From: Rhypophila decipiens
Lineage: Eukaryota > Ascomycota > Sordariomycetes > Sordariales > Naviculisporaceae
Reading direction: 5' to 3'
Length of the DNA: 64,000 bases
NCBI GenBank assembly: GCA_033297075.1
Contig: MU858177.1
Location: 44,764-108,763, forward strand
The notes under the pieces are model-generated. The model worked only from the letters and a program-made list of their open reading frames with translations, was not told the origin of the DNA and ran no database searches. This document shows, piece after piece, positions 33,179-43,229 of the stretch (positions within the stretch are counted from its first letter, which is position 1; each line of letters starts with the position of its first letter). The position numbers and the translations under genes are program-made.

Positions 33179-34177
33179 GTTGGTATTTTGCGGTGGAGTC
33201 TTTATTATAGAATTCTTTGCAAAGGGTTCTAATGAGTCAAAGTACATCAAATGGTGAGTCGATGAAGATGATGCCGACTAAGACGATGCCGACAGCAAGG
33301 AGACCATACCAGTATATATACATCTCAATTATCAGGATGAATATCGCAGACCTGGGTATATACACCATCAATCAGAATCCTCCCCGACTTGCTCATGTCT
33401 TTTGCAGGGCGCAGTCCTCGAACAGCCCCCCACTCGCCCAGGCCAGCCCCTGATCATAATATTCCAATAAAGGAAATGTGTGCCTGTCGTTGCCCGATAT
33501 TACGACGTGTCTAACGCAACTTGCACATCTAAGGCTCGGAACAATATGGGAAACCGTAAGCTTCTCGCCAAAGACGCTGCTTATTTGACCGACCCAGCTA
33601 AAATCTACCAATCTCGGGCCGTAAACCGCGTAAAACCGAGCAAAGAGTCACGCCTGTGTCTCTGGTGGTCATTCAATCCGACTAGCTTCAACCGTGGTCG
33701 GCATTGTACAAATGAGTCGGTGATGACTCCTTCGGACCTGTAGGTAGGGTTACATCCATCTGTACTGGCAGGCGAGGCCGTATTGCTCATTGGCTACTAA
33801 GGGACCCCATGTTTGGATACGGTCGTCCGTCGTTTGAGACCCTGTAAGTCTCGTCTCGCGCTACCAGTTGTGGAAAGAGTGCTGAGGCGGTAGGAGAACC
33901 CTACATGTGGCAGCAGATCATGATACGTACTACTAGTATTACTTCTTGCATCTTAACCAGATGAGAGAGGATGAAGGATGGCCTGTGGCTTTGGGCCTGG
34001 AGCTGTCGTCACCACTTACACCGCCTTCACACCAAAGTACCACATGCGAATGCCTGATTCATTCAGGAATCCACTCGATGCTGCTTAGAACCAGGCCATT
34101 CCAACGGGTTCATGGAATCATGGCTTACATTGTGACTCTGTGACGACCACTCGTCCAATCAACCACGATCCTTCCAT
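33179..34177. other. Intergenic region
   Basis: No gene or clear repeat was seen. The interval leads into the GATA-site cluster upstream of the transporter relic. Confidence 0.45.
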
Positions 34178-34362
34178 CTGATAAGCTTTCTGCCAGAGGA
34201 TCAGATAACTTAAAGTTCGCACTTGCTTGATCTGATAATCTGGCCGTTACCCACTTATTTTGATCTGATAACTTTTGGCTTTCCTAGTGGCCGCATTTCC
34301 CCGGCGCATGGCTGTCGGCTTTCAGCCATGATCTTATCAGATCCGAGAGATTGATCTGATAA
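34178..34362 (+). promoter_or_regulatory. Cluster of six GATA-factor sites (HGATAR)
   Basis: Six matches to HGATAR occur in 185 bp: TGATAA at 34179-34184, AGATAA at 34203-34208, TGATAA at 34233-34238, 34266-34271 and 34357-34362, and TTATCA (minus strand) at 34334-34339. Several are embedded in the longer phrase TGATCTGATAA. AreA/NIT2-type GATA factors bind such paired sites to activate genes for alternative nitrogen sources. The cluster ends 300 bp before the start of the peptide-transporter relic at 34662, which is exactly the type of gene expected to be under nitrogen control. Binding itself is inferred. Confidence 0.6.
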
Positions 34363-34661
34363 GATTTTTTGGCCCAAATCTCATAACTTTGCTTCTCCGT
34401 CACTATCATCACCCTCGGGTCAGATTGAGGAGATCTGTCAGTTGATGGCTTTTCTCGATCCTTGGTGTGAAGAGTGAAGTCATGGCGGCCCATCTGATGC
34501 CGACTCCTCCGGTTGTCTCCAGGAGAGTTCCTTGTATATATTTTCCTCAAATTTCCTCCCTCAGGCTCTTCAGGATTATGACCATTATTTTCTCAAGTTT
34601 CATTCTGCCTCCTCAGGACCAGTAGTACCACTCTTGGTCGCATCCCAGGCACTACTACGCC

Positions 34662-36777
34662 ATGATTACATATTCCACGTCACCTGGGCCGATCTCCACC
34701 AAAGGTGCAGCTGGCGAGATGCCATCTGAAGGAGATGATACAGGGGTTGAGTACGTATTCTCACCAATTGATGGAACCCGTGTTCACGCTGACAGTTCGG
34801 TCCTTGAATTAGCTCCTCCGCGGACCCCAGTCGCGACGGCCAGGAAGCAACAGAGTGGTAGATTGACAACCTCCTTCACGTAGTCGATGATATTCCCATT
34901 GCAGTATGGCTGGCTGCTCTGGTTGGCGCTGCTGAGCGATTCGCATGGTACGGGAACACTGGACCGCTACGTGAGCTCGCACTCTCCTTCATGTTTCCAA
35001 AGATGGGCCACCCGGTCAATTGTCTACATGCTTACTGTACACATCCACGTCACAAACACAGAGAACTAGCTGCAACAGTCACCTGATAGTGCCATCGCGG
35101 GTGTTCTTGGCCTTTCTCAGGCCGCAGCATCCAACATCAACAGCGCCTTTCTCGCAGTATCCTACTTTACCCCCATCCCAGCCGCGCTCCTAGCCGATAG
35201 TTGGCTTGGTCGATACAATGGTTTGGTCATCTTCTACATGTGAGAATCCGCTGTCGTGATGATATGACTTGGGACTGACTATTATCCTAGAATCACTCTT
35301 GTCGGGGCTTTGATCCTATTTGTCGCGGCTCTTCCGCGACTAGTACATACTGGCGCTCCTCTGGGTGAGTGTTTGCTGCCATGACACTCATGTCGATTGG
35401 TTCCGGCGGCGCCAAAGCCACTGTCACTCCGTTTATTGGTAAACATATCCATCCCAGTTCAAGTTCCTGAAACTCAGACACCAACACAAACATTTACAGG
35501 CGATCAGTACGCCAAACGTACCGCGACAGTTAAATTACTAAAGTCGGGAAATCTCGCTGTGACAGATCGTAATCTGACGATACGATACATTTACAATGCA
35601 TTCAACTGGTACGTGCCGTTGCCTAATCCAGAGATGGCTTTCTCACCTCAGTGTTCCTTTACGTTGACGCTGTTGGCATATCAGGCTCGTCAATGTCGGC
35701 GGCCTAGCGGCACTAGGCACCACTTTCTTGGAGCGGTACGCGTCCTTTTGGGCGGCATATCTTGGCCCTCTCATCGTCATGTTCTTCGGTCTCATACCAC
35801 TGACAGTTTGGGCCAGGAAATTTGATGAGATCCAACTCCCAACCCAAATCAGCCCTCCTTTGCTGATGTCCTCTTAGCCAAAGAACCAGCAAGCGGGACA
35901 GTGATCCCACAAGTGTCCAAGGTGACCGTCTATGCTGTCAAAGGTGGCTTCAACATGGACGCTGCCAAACCGGGACCCCAACTCGAAAAGCACAACCGAA
36001 ACGTCCCTTGGAATGACTTGTTTTGTTGATGAGCTCAAGATTGGCTATCATACCTGTCGTGTTCTGTAGGTTCCCTTGCCCTTTTTGGTCTCTGCCGCCG
36101 TGACTTACAGAGCCTCTAGCATTCCATTCATCATATACTGGCTTTGTCTCAACCAGACGTTTTATAACTTGATCTCCCAAGCTGGAACCATGATCGGCTC
36201 GGGCGTTCCTAACGACAGCATTAAATCCTTGAACCCTATGTCCGTCTTGATCTTCACCCCTTTAGTCGAAAGCATCATCTATCCCTTCCTAACCCGCCAT
36301 AAGATTACCATTGGCCCCATAACGACCATAACAATCGGATTCGGCATCCTTTCTGTCTCCCAGATCCTCGCGGCGGTGGTACAGCACATAATCTACACCT
36401 CCCCACCATGCTACAATTTCCCACTGTCATCCTCCTGCCCAGGTTCAGACAAGGGAAAAATCCCAAACCAGGTATCCATGTTCCTCCAAGTTCCTGTCTA
36501 TGTCACCGGAGGCATCTCAGAGATCTTTGCCGTCACCACAGCCTTGGAGTTCGCATACAACCAGTCCCCTGCGAGCATGCGGTCTGTCATCCAGAGCTAC
36601 TGGCTCTCCACGGCTGGTATTGGTTCTCTGCTCATTTTGGCTTTCACGCCTCTGGCCAAGGACCCGTATTTTGTCATCATGCATGCATCACTTGCTGGGC
36701 TGATGGTGGTGACGACGGTGGCTTTTAGGATATTGTTCCGCAGCAGCAATGTGCCTATGGATATACTCGGAGTCTAA
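34662..36777 (+). pseudogene. POT/PTR-family peptide transporter pseudogene
   Basis: The remains cover nearly a whole proton-coupled oligopeptide transporter (PTR2-type). Recognisable parts are an acidic N-terminus, a first helix block (AAERFAWYGNTGP), FTPIPAALLADSWLGRY, IGSGGAKATVTPFIGDQY, NLTIRYIYNAFNW, then VNVGGLAALG and the C-terminal helices after 36115. Introns are still visible (35240-35290, 35439-35499, one ending just before 35691, one ending 36121). The gene is broken by a frameshift near 34860, an in-frame TAG at 35067-35069 directly after a splice junction, frameshifts near 35365 and 35830, and an extra T near 36021-36024. The last 660 bp remain open. Five lesions make sequencing error an unlikely explanation. 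A functional ancestor would have imported di/tripeptides at the plasma membrane. Confidence 0.85.
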
Positions 36778-36791
36778 CGGCTGAACTTGAA

Positions 36792-36989
36792 ATGGAGGTA
36801 CACAAGGGACCGAGCTTGGGAGCTCATGTCACGCTTGCACAGCCATATGTGCAGACTGTCTTTGCGAGGGAGAAGAAGTGGGCTAGGAGTTACGGGCTCA
36901 GTGAAGCTATTGTGCGCATCTCGGTGGGTGTTGAGGAGGCGAGTGAGTTGGTTGAGACGTTTATGGATGGCTTGTTTGTTGCTGGGTAG
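36792..36989 (+). pseudogene. C-terminal stub of a PLP-dependent Cys/Met metabolism enzyme
   Basis: Sixty-five residues match the end of cystathionine gamma-synthase/lyase-like enzymes (Pfam PF01053). The key phrases are EVHKGPSLGAHVTLAQPY, QTVFAREKKWARSYGL and IVRISVGVEEASELVE, ending with a natural stop. Neither the PLP-lysine region nor any other N-terminal part is found upstream; the preceding DNA is the transporter relic. The stub therefore is a deletion remnant of a neighbouring gene. The parental enzyme would have made or broken the thioether bond of cystathionine-type substrates. Confidence 0.7.
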
Positions 36990-37152
36990 GTTTGGGAGAA
37001 GGAGACGAGGAGCGAGACTGTGACTGCCCCGACTGGGCTGCTGGTATTTGGGCGTGGCCGGGAATCACTGTGATGCTAGTTCTAAATGTCAAATTGGACC
37101 GGTGCATGTATACTTGTAAAAGTAGCGGTGCCTGTTTATTATGCCCCTTTCT

Positions 37153-38733
37153 TTATCTAGCCCAGTACCCCCTCCGCCAAAGAATCTTCCCACTGCCCGG
37201 GTCCATGACCACAGCGTAATGGGTAACATCCCTCTCGACAATATCCTTGTAGTTCAAGATGCCAACAATCTTATCCAAAGACAACCCAGGCCATCCCGAG
37301 TTCCTGCTATCCCCGATTCCACCAGTGCGGCTATTTTGGGACCTCCTCGCCGTGAGATAGGCCCTCTTGGCAGCTTTCTTTCGGTCCATGGACTCTGCCA
37401 GGATTTCCTCCATTCCGCAAATGGCTGCTGCTTGTGTTGGGGCCGTTGCCGTTGGGTTCCCGTTGGTAGGAGTGGGGCTCGACTCGTCGGCCATGTCATG
37501 GTTTGTGGTTGCCAAAAAAGTAGCTGATGATTGAACGCTGACAATCTGTTTGTTGTCAATTTCCAAGGAGTAGGCCTCTTCAGGGGTGCAGAAAATGAGG
37601 TAGGCCGATGTGGACGGTGACATGGGCAAGGCGGTGATGATGGATTCCATGTCCAGAGTATTTTCCAGGCCTGTCTCTGTCACTGATACGAGCTCGTGTG
37701 CTTCCGACTCTTCTCGGACAACTTCGATCCGCGGCTGGGCCAGATCCAGAAACTGCCAGGCCTTGCAGCGTTGTACTTTTCTCGTATCTTGGTTCTGTCG
37801 AGTCTGATCAGGGTATTGGTGGCCATTCAGAAGAATAAACCGCAATGTGCTGGAAATCGAAGGCCGCCGTCCAAGAAGGACCATAAGCTGATTCCATCTG
37901 AAAGAGAACTTCTTCCGCCAGGTGCTCCGATCATGCGTGGCTCGATGATTCAGGCTCAGACTGAGACCTTGTCGTACACCCGTCAACACGCCGACATAGC
38001 CAAAGTAGCCGACTGTCCGGGCAATGACGGGCCCACCTTCGTGACGGACGAATTCGAGCTCGACGACCAAGTGGCGGAGGGGGTTCATGCCCCAGTCGAG
38101 TGTTCGGAAGTGTGCGATTCTCCTTTTGTCTTGAGCTTTAGCTGTTCCCCGTGGTGATGGCTCTGCTTGGGCCTGCTGTTTTGCTCGACGATACGCCGTC
38201 TGTCTGAAGCGTCCACTGCTGTACCCGGCTTCTGCCCCAACCTCGCGTGTCACACCTTCATCTAGTCCAGCGTCATCAGGTGCCATACCCCCATCAAAAA
38301 GAACACCGCCACTCGTACACCCCAAAAGCAAATCCAGCAAAACATTGAAGCAAACCAACAAAAACATGGGAATCCCCGTGCCCCTACTTATACCTTTCAA
38401 TTCCGCCGTCTCCTCGTCCGTGTACACTCTCCCAATGGCAATCCTTGCCAACCCACGAATAGTCCTCTTCACTGCCTTTGCTAGGAAAGCTGACCCAGGT
38501 CCGGACCCGAAAGGGATAAATGGTAAGAATTCCATCTCGATTATGGAATCGAACAGATTGTCAATGTCTGCTTTCAGGATGGCTTCTTTCATGGCAGGGG
38601 AGGACGAGACATGGTCGTATCGATTTTCCGGTGGGAGGGAGAGGTTGATTGTGAATTTTGGTGGTGTGTATTCCCAGTCTGGCTCTTGTTCTTTGAGCAC
38701 CTCGTAGCGTGTGGTTTGGGGTTTGGAGGCCAT
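37153..38733 (-). CDS. Acid ceramidase/NAAA-like amidase
   Basis: A 526-residue intron-less protein of the N-terminal-nucleophile (choloylglycine hydrolase-like) superfamily. The first ~100 residues (PPKFTINLSLPPENRY and following) correspond to the NAAA-beta prodomain. The likely nucleophile is Cys139 in GCTSGG, preceded by a hydrophobic strand. Further family residues are the FRTLDWG motif, ARTVGYFGYVGVLTGVRQGLSLSLNHR, and the C-terminal region with a late THYAVVMDP strand. In the family, self-cleavage before the Cys produces active alpha and beta chains that hydrolyse the amide of ceramides or N-acylethanolamines. No signal peptide is evident, unlike the lysosomal animal enzymes. A low-complexity insert (about residues 160-200) and a long C-terminal insert are fungal features. 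The physiological substrate is not known. Confidence 0.8.
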   Translation of the reverse strand: MASKPQTTRYEVLKEQEPDWEYTPPKFTINLSLPPENRYDHVSSSPAMKEAILKADIDNLFDSIIEMEFLPFIPFGSGPGSAFLAKAVKRTIRGLARIAIGRVYTDEETAELKGISRGTGIPMFLLVCFNVLLDLLLGCTSGGVLFDGGMAPDDAGLDEGVTREVGAEAGYSSGRFRQTAYRRAKQQAQAEPSPRGTAKAQDKRRIAHFRTLDWGMNPLRHLVVELEFVRHEGGPVIARTVGYFGYVGVLTGVRQGLSLSLNHRATHDRSTWRKKFSFRWNQLMVLLGRRPSISSTLRFILLNGHQYPDQTRQNQDTRKVQRCKAWQFLDLAQPRIEVVREESEAHELVSVTETGLENTLDMESIITALPMSPSTSAYLIFCTPEEAYSLEIDNKQIVSVQSSATFLATTNHDMADESSPTPTNGNPTATAPTQAAAICGMEEILAESMDRKKAAKRAYLTARRSQNSRTGGIGDSRNSGWPGLSLDKIVGILNYKDIVERDVTHYAVVMDPGSGKILWRRGYWAR

Positions 38734-39801
38734 CCTTTGACACCGATTGGTTTCCCGAAGGATCTTGAGCGTGGTTCAAAAATCAATTTGGTTCAAAACG
38801 TGGCCGAATGACCCTGTCAAGTGTCGACGGTGAGGTTGAGCTTTGAAAGCTGAAAGGCGATGATCAAGACAATGGTGAGAACATGGAAGACAGAGCCTCC
38901 AAAAGTCTCGTAATCTCTTGGCACCACACCGAAACAGGCAGCAATCGGGCTAAGGCAAATTGGGACGACGATCGGTGTGGCGAGCTGTGTAACCTGAGAC
39001 CACGCCCAAGTCCGAGCTGGAAATTGTACAAGACCGATATAACATATCGGATGAAACATTCCGTTCAGGTGATGTTTTCTCTCTCGTTCATTCTCATCTT
39101 AAACTGCACACGTTAGGCGGTGAGCTTTCACACATGGTGTTATCAGACATTATAGAACAAAGAATCTAACCGTCTATGATAGCTATAGTACAAAAATTCA
39201 ATATGCAAAAGATCTAATTGTGCTTGGTATCGTACCTCATCTCCATATGTTCATCCAATCATACCGAACTGCCCAGTACACAAGGGCCAATTTTGTATCA
39301 TACAGGTGAGCTGATGATCCCGAACTCCGAACGCCTCGACTGATCCAACTTTGAACAAATCCACTGCCGTTGTTGTTGCTGTAAAGGGTCAACACTCCTT
39401 AGCCGTTGACTCGAGAAGAAAACGCCGTACCAGCACATGGCTGGTGAGTCCAGGCTTTAACCCGGTCCACATCCATAAACCTGGAATGGGTCAGACTGTC
39501 GATGTTGTGCGTCCGATCGTCGGTATGGCTCTCCATTCCTGACAGAACTTTGAGCAACCCATCGAGTGGTTTAGAACCTCAGGTCAGGGGTGTGGGACAC
39601 AGCCCTCCAGAAGACTCCTGGATGCCCCGGCCGGAGAGAAGCATTGTCCATATTACTAACCATTCCCCTCAACGTTGTTTTCGGCTTCGTATCAAGGCAG
39701 GATTTTCTTCCCCCATTGCCTCGTTGATTAGGTGGTGTCATTCAAAACCCTCGTCTCTGTTTGGGCTCGCGGCAAGGATCTCTGGAAGGGAAGGGGACAG
39801 A
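38734..39801. other. Intergenic region
   Basis: A 1.1-kb interval containing the promoter of the amidase gene and the 3' flank of the membrane-protein gene. A hydrophobic 80-codon minus frame at 38817-39059 has no support. Confidence 0.45.
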
Positions 39802-40975
39802 TCAGGTCGCCGCTGCAACACCGTTTTGTTCCCCGATGTTGATATTGGATACCGAAGACATGGCATCTCTAGCCCACTGCTCCTTTTCGTGGCGCAAATC
39901 ACGTCTGACCCAGACGACGGTGACGACAATCCAGATAATCGTCCATACGAGCGGGACGCCCCAACCTATCATCAGTCAGTCTCAATCCACTCGCATCGAC
40001 AAACCACAAAAGAATAAAATGAGGGAACTGGAACTCACCAATACCATAAGCAATCTCCTGCTGAACAGTCCAGATAACAACCATGGTGCCAATACCGACC
40101 AACAAACTCCCCCATCCCCAGAACCAATTCTGCTTGGCAATCATCTTTCTAAACAGCTTGCTAACCTCATATCTGGCCATAAACGCCCGTCGATATTCCA
40201 ATCCAGCAGCACCGTCGACAGCAATGATGTCTTCCACAATGGTATACACCAACGGCCGCGTCCTCTCCCCTTTTGGCACGCTGCTCATCCTGCACCAGGT
40301 CGGTTTATGCTTGACATTCATATACCCCGTCGCGATGAGCATGAGACCCATCTGAATCATGAATAACGGCACGGGGATCGCCAGTGGTCGTACCAATGGT
40401 TCGTGTGGAATCGATGCGCCGATGAGAATACCCGTCATGACGGTGTACCCGAATGAGAGCGTCCAGTGTGTGAAATCTGCTTTCCATCTTTTGCCGCCTA
40501 TCGGTCGGTAGGTGTCAGGTGGTAAGATGAGTTTGAGAGAGCGCAAGCCGAACTCGATGCCCGTGACGAGGCCGAAGAAGGCGGTGATGATGGCAAAGAT
40601 GATGCCATGACGCAAGGTGGTGCGGAACCAAAGGCCGTAAAAGAGGGCTAGCGGAATGAGAGAGGATTCGAGAACTAGTAAGAAGGTCACAATGCTGAGT
40701 TTTATCTTGTAATCCCACAGGTTGTAGTTTAGACGTGGGAGGCCCGGGAGCTCGGAGGTGTCGAGGACGGGACCGGTGGTGGTTGGGAATGTCTCGAGGT
40801 TCAGGTGCGAGGGTGTGTTGCCTGCGCGCACGGAGGACGGTTTGCTGTTTGTGGTGTCGGAGGTGGAGGTTGTGTCGTTGCCGTGGCCCGGGGGAATGGC
40901 GGAGACGGGTTCAGTCGTTGTGGATGCTGGCGGTTGGAGATGCCCCGAGGGCACCGGATCGGTTGTTGTTGTCAT
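39802..40975 (-). CDS. Multi-pass membrane protein, uncharacterised
   Basis: Two exons, 40975-40039 and 39965-39802, join in frame (ATT G|GT TGG) to 366 residues. The intron donor is GTGAGT and the acceptor GATAG. Residues 1-85 are a polar Thr/Ser/Pro-rich tail. Six or seven hydrophobic segments follow, the last one (TIIWIVVTVVW) restored only by splicing. A conserved-looking cytosolic loop contains YRRAFMARYEVSKLFRKMIAKQNWFWGWG. I do not recognise a transporter or enzyme family; no nucleotide-binding, metal or catalytic motif is visible. CRE-like sites lie 300-450 bp upstream of the start. Confidence 0.72.
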
Positions 40976-41291
40976 TGTGTTGTCTTGTTAGGTATGAACT
41001 ATAAATCGGACGGGTTGAGTTGGTCGTGAATCGTGATGGTGGATCGCGTAACAAAGGTCAAACAAATTGTACAAAAAGGGGAGAAAATGTGATTTAGCGC
41101 GGAGAATTAAAGGCAACCAGTAAATATGAAAAGGGACACATTATTGCACGTCCACGGTGGCAGTATTTCTTCCAATGGGAAGGACATGTGAGACAACAGA
41201 TCGAGGGTGTTTTGTGACGAGCGCCCAGAAAATGCCGGGCGCTTTTTGGTAGATCTCGGGGATAATCAGCAGCAAACCTGGACGCTTCTAA

Positions 41292-41428
41292 TGACGTTAC
41301 TGACGTTAATGGGCGTCTTTAAGGCCCAACGCCCATCCTTCAGTGGCTGCGGGAGGGAGGAACAGCTCTCGGCGCTGTCGTGGCCTGCGTCAGACGGTGA
41401 CCCAGGGCGGGCTGATGCTGTGACGTCA
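41292..41428 (-). promoter_or_regulatory. CRE-like bZIP sites
   Basis: Two TGACGT half-sites (41292-41297 and 41301-41306) and a perfect palindromic TGACGTCA (41421-41428) lie 317-453 bp upstream of the start codon of the membrane-protein gene at 40975. Atf1/CREB-type bZIP factors bind this sequence. In fungi such sites are associated with stress and development responses; occupancy here is inferred. Confidence 0.45.
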
Positions 41429-41723
41429 TTCCTTGGCGCCGGTAAAGCTTAATAAGGGGATACCCGATTGGTGCATAGCAGGTTGTAGTAACCCGTACCG
41501 GGGCAGTATGCATCTATCCGTGACCTCCCCGCACGAGTAACAGTTTCGGTTTCCTTTCACAGCAGCGACTGTTAGCACGTCGTGAACGTCAACAACAAAG
41601 GGAAACGTCGAGCAAAGGACACCAACAAAGGAGCTCCTTACATGTTGAGAATATCGCAAAGTTCACCACAGTTGTACATGCCAAAATCGCATCGATTTAA
41701 AGCACGTGGATAGGCCCTTGAAC

Positions 41724-41827
41724 ATGTCCTCTGTTTATTTGCTCATCACCCCTTGGGCCCTAGCGATGGTGCTCATATCCACATCCCAACCTTGACAGCT
41801 GCTAGAGCAAATGTAAACAGAGGACAT
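41724..41827. repeat. Inverted repeat forming a 104-bp hairpin
   Basis: ATGTCCTCTGTTTA..TTTGCTC at 41724-41744 is matched in reverse complement at 41805-41827, with a 2-nt indel and about 60 bp between the arms. It lies just downstream of the gene ending at 41887 on the minus strand. It could be a small inverted-repeat element or a structure in the 3' region; no target-site duplication is obvious. Confidence 0.6.
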
Positions 41828-41886
41828 CAGAATGACTTTCCCAGCTTGATACAAGAAATCTACAAACATCAACAAGTAACATCATT

Positions 41887-42789
41887 TCAAACATTCGTAT
41901 CCCCACCCTTACACTTCAACCGACGCTCCTCAACCTGCAGCGCCTTCCAAATAAGCGCATCATCCCGGTCCGCAGGAGCCCCCTCCCGATACCAATCTGG
42001 CGTGAGGTTCTTCCTTTTCTGCTCACTTTTCCTGTTGAGCCTCCACCCAGACCAGCCCTCGTTCCAATCATCCGTGCCAAGATTCAATCCCTCCCCCGGC
42101 ACATAGCTCCCATTGTAAATCACCTTGCCCCTAAACAACTCCCACCCCCAGGTGTACTGATCCTCCCACAAGTTCTGGATTTTATTATTGTGGTATTTGA
42201 ACTTTGGATTCTTGTGCTCCGGCGCGTGGAGACCTGCGTATGTGGCCGTCGTTTTGTCCATATGAGGCGCCGCATTCTTGCCTCTGCCTTTGACAGCCGG
42301 GGTGAGGATGATATCGACTCCCTGCCAAGAGATCTTGTAGGCCACGTGGATACTCCCGAACGCAGGGGGGTGTCTATCAACGCTCCAGATTTTGGTCGGC
42401 GTGTTGTCAAGAATCTCGTTGTAGTATTCGTAGTTGTGGTGAGGCATCCAGTCCGGCATGTCAGGGAGTAGAGCTTGGGGTGGTTGCGGAACGTACGCTA
42501 ATGTACGGAGGAAGACGGATTCGTGCACGCGGGGCGGCTCGTCTTCTTTCTTGAGCGCCTTGTTGCGCTTGGGGAAGTAGATCGAGTGGTATTCTTGGGC
42601 TATCATGGCATTGTCTGCTACTATCATGTCGGGTGGGGGATCAGTGATCGGATTGGGGGGCACGCCGGTGGGAAAGTTGGAGGGCAAGTTGGCGATGTCG
42701 ATCAGGATGATGTGGTGGATGAGCTTTTGGCGCGATTTGGCCCAGACCCGGGAGAGGATTACGTGAGTTGGGGTTTTGGTGGCCGACAT
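41887..42789 (-). CDS. Uncharacterised protein
   Basis: A 300-residue intron-less frame with even, coding-like composition. The N-terminus (MSATKTPTHVILSR, then KLIHHIILIDIANLPSNFPTG) has a hydrophobic strand followed by a proline-rich stretch. The middle contains aromatic-rich segments (MPDWMPHHNYEYYNEI, SIHVAYKISWQGVDIIL) and the end is basic and Trp-rich. No signal peptide, membrane helix or catalytic motif is recognised. Acidic Asn/Trp patterns such as TDDWNEGWSGW suggest a folded globular domain. I assign no function. Confidence 0.65.
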   Translation of the reverse strand: MSATKTPTHVILSRVWAKSRQKLIHHIILIDIANLPSNFPTGVPPNPITDPPPDMIVADNAMIAQEYHSIYFPKRNKALKKEDEPPRVHESVFLRTLAYVPQPPQALLPDMPDWMPHHNYEYYNEILDNTPTKIWSVDRHPPAFGSIHVAYKISWQGVDIILTPAVKGRGKNAAPHMDKTTATYAGLHAPEHKNPKFKYHNNKIQNLWEDQYTWGWELFRGKVIYNGSYVPGEGLNLGTDDWNEGWSGWRLNRKSEQKRKNLTPDWYREGAPADRDDALIWKALQVEERRLKCKGGDTNV

Positions 42790-43229
42790 TGCGGTGGTTG
42801 TCTCGTTGATGGCTGAGGGACGGAGGCTATCTGAGGCTTATGTGTGAGGTTATTCGCATGGGCTTGAGCCTGTTTAGACGGAAGATGGCCGAGTAGGTAA
42901 ATTCTTAGAGCTATGAGGAGAGACATATTCAAGAAAATCGCCCTAAGTACACCATGAAAGAGTCTTTGTCTCACGGGTGGAGGTGGATGTTTCCGTGCCC
43001 CAGCCGTTCGACCAAAGGCAGCAAGACGGGCGGACAAAGGATCCAATGGTGAGCCGCTCTCAGCATTATTGCCAACTTTCTTTGAAAATCCCCATTGCCG
43101 TTTACCAAGTCTCTTCTTCACATCATTAGCCCTAGAGCATCAACTCAGTGTTCATCGTAGCCTTGACCTAAGAATGTGGTCAGCTACCAGTAGTCCTTCA
43201 AGAAGAACAACGCTACTCACGTGCCAGCT
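42790..43229. other. Intergenic region
   Basis: The interval holds the promoter of the gene at 41887-42789 and the 3' end of the GMC oxidoreductase gene. No gene was seen. Confidence 0.5.

Noticed and set aside
41221..41247. GC hairpin GCGCCC..GGGCGC followed by T5, resembling a bacterial terminator
   Set aside because: Rho-independent terminators are not used by fungal nuclear genes, and no bacterial-type gene precedes it.
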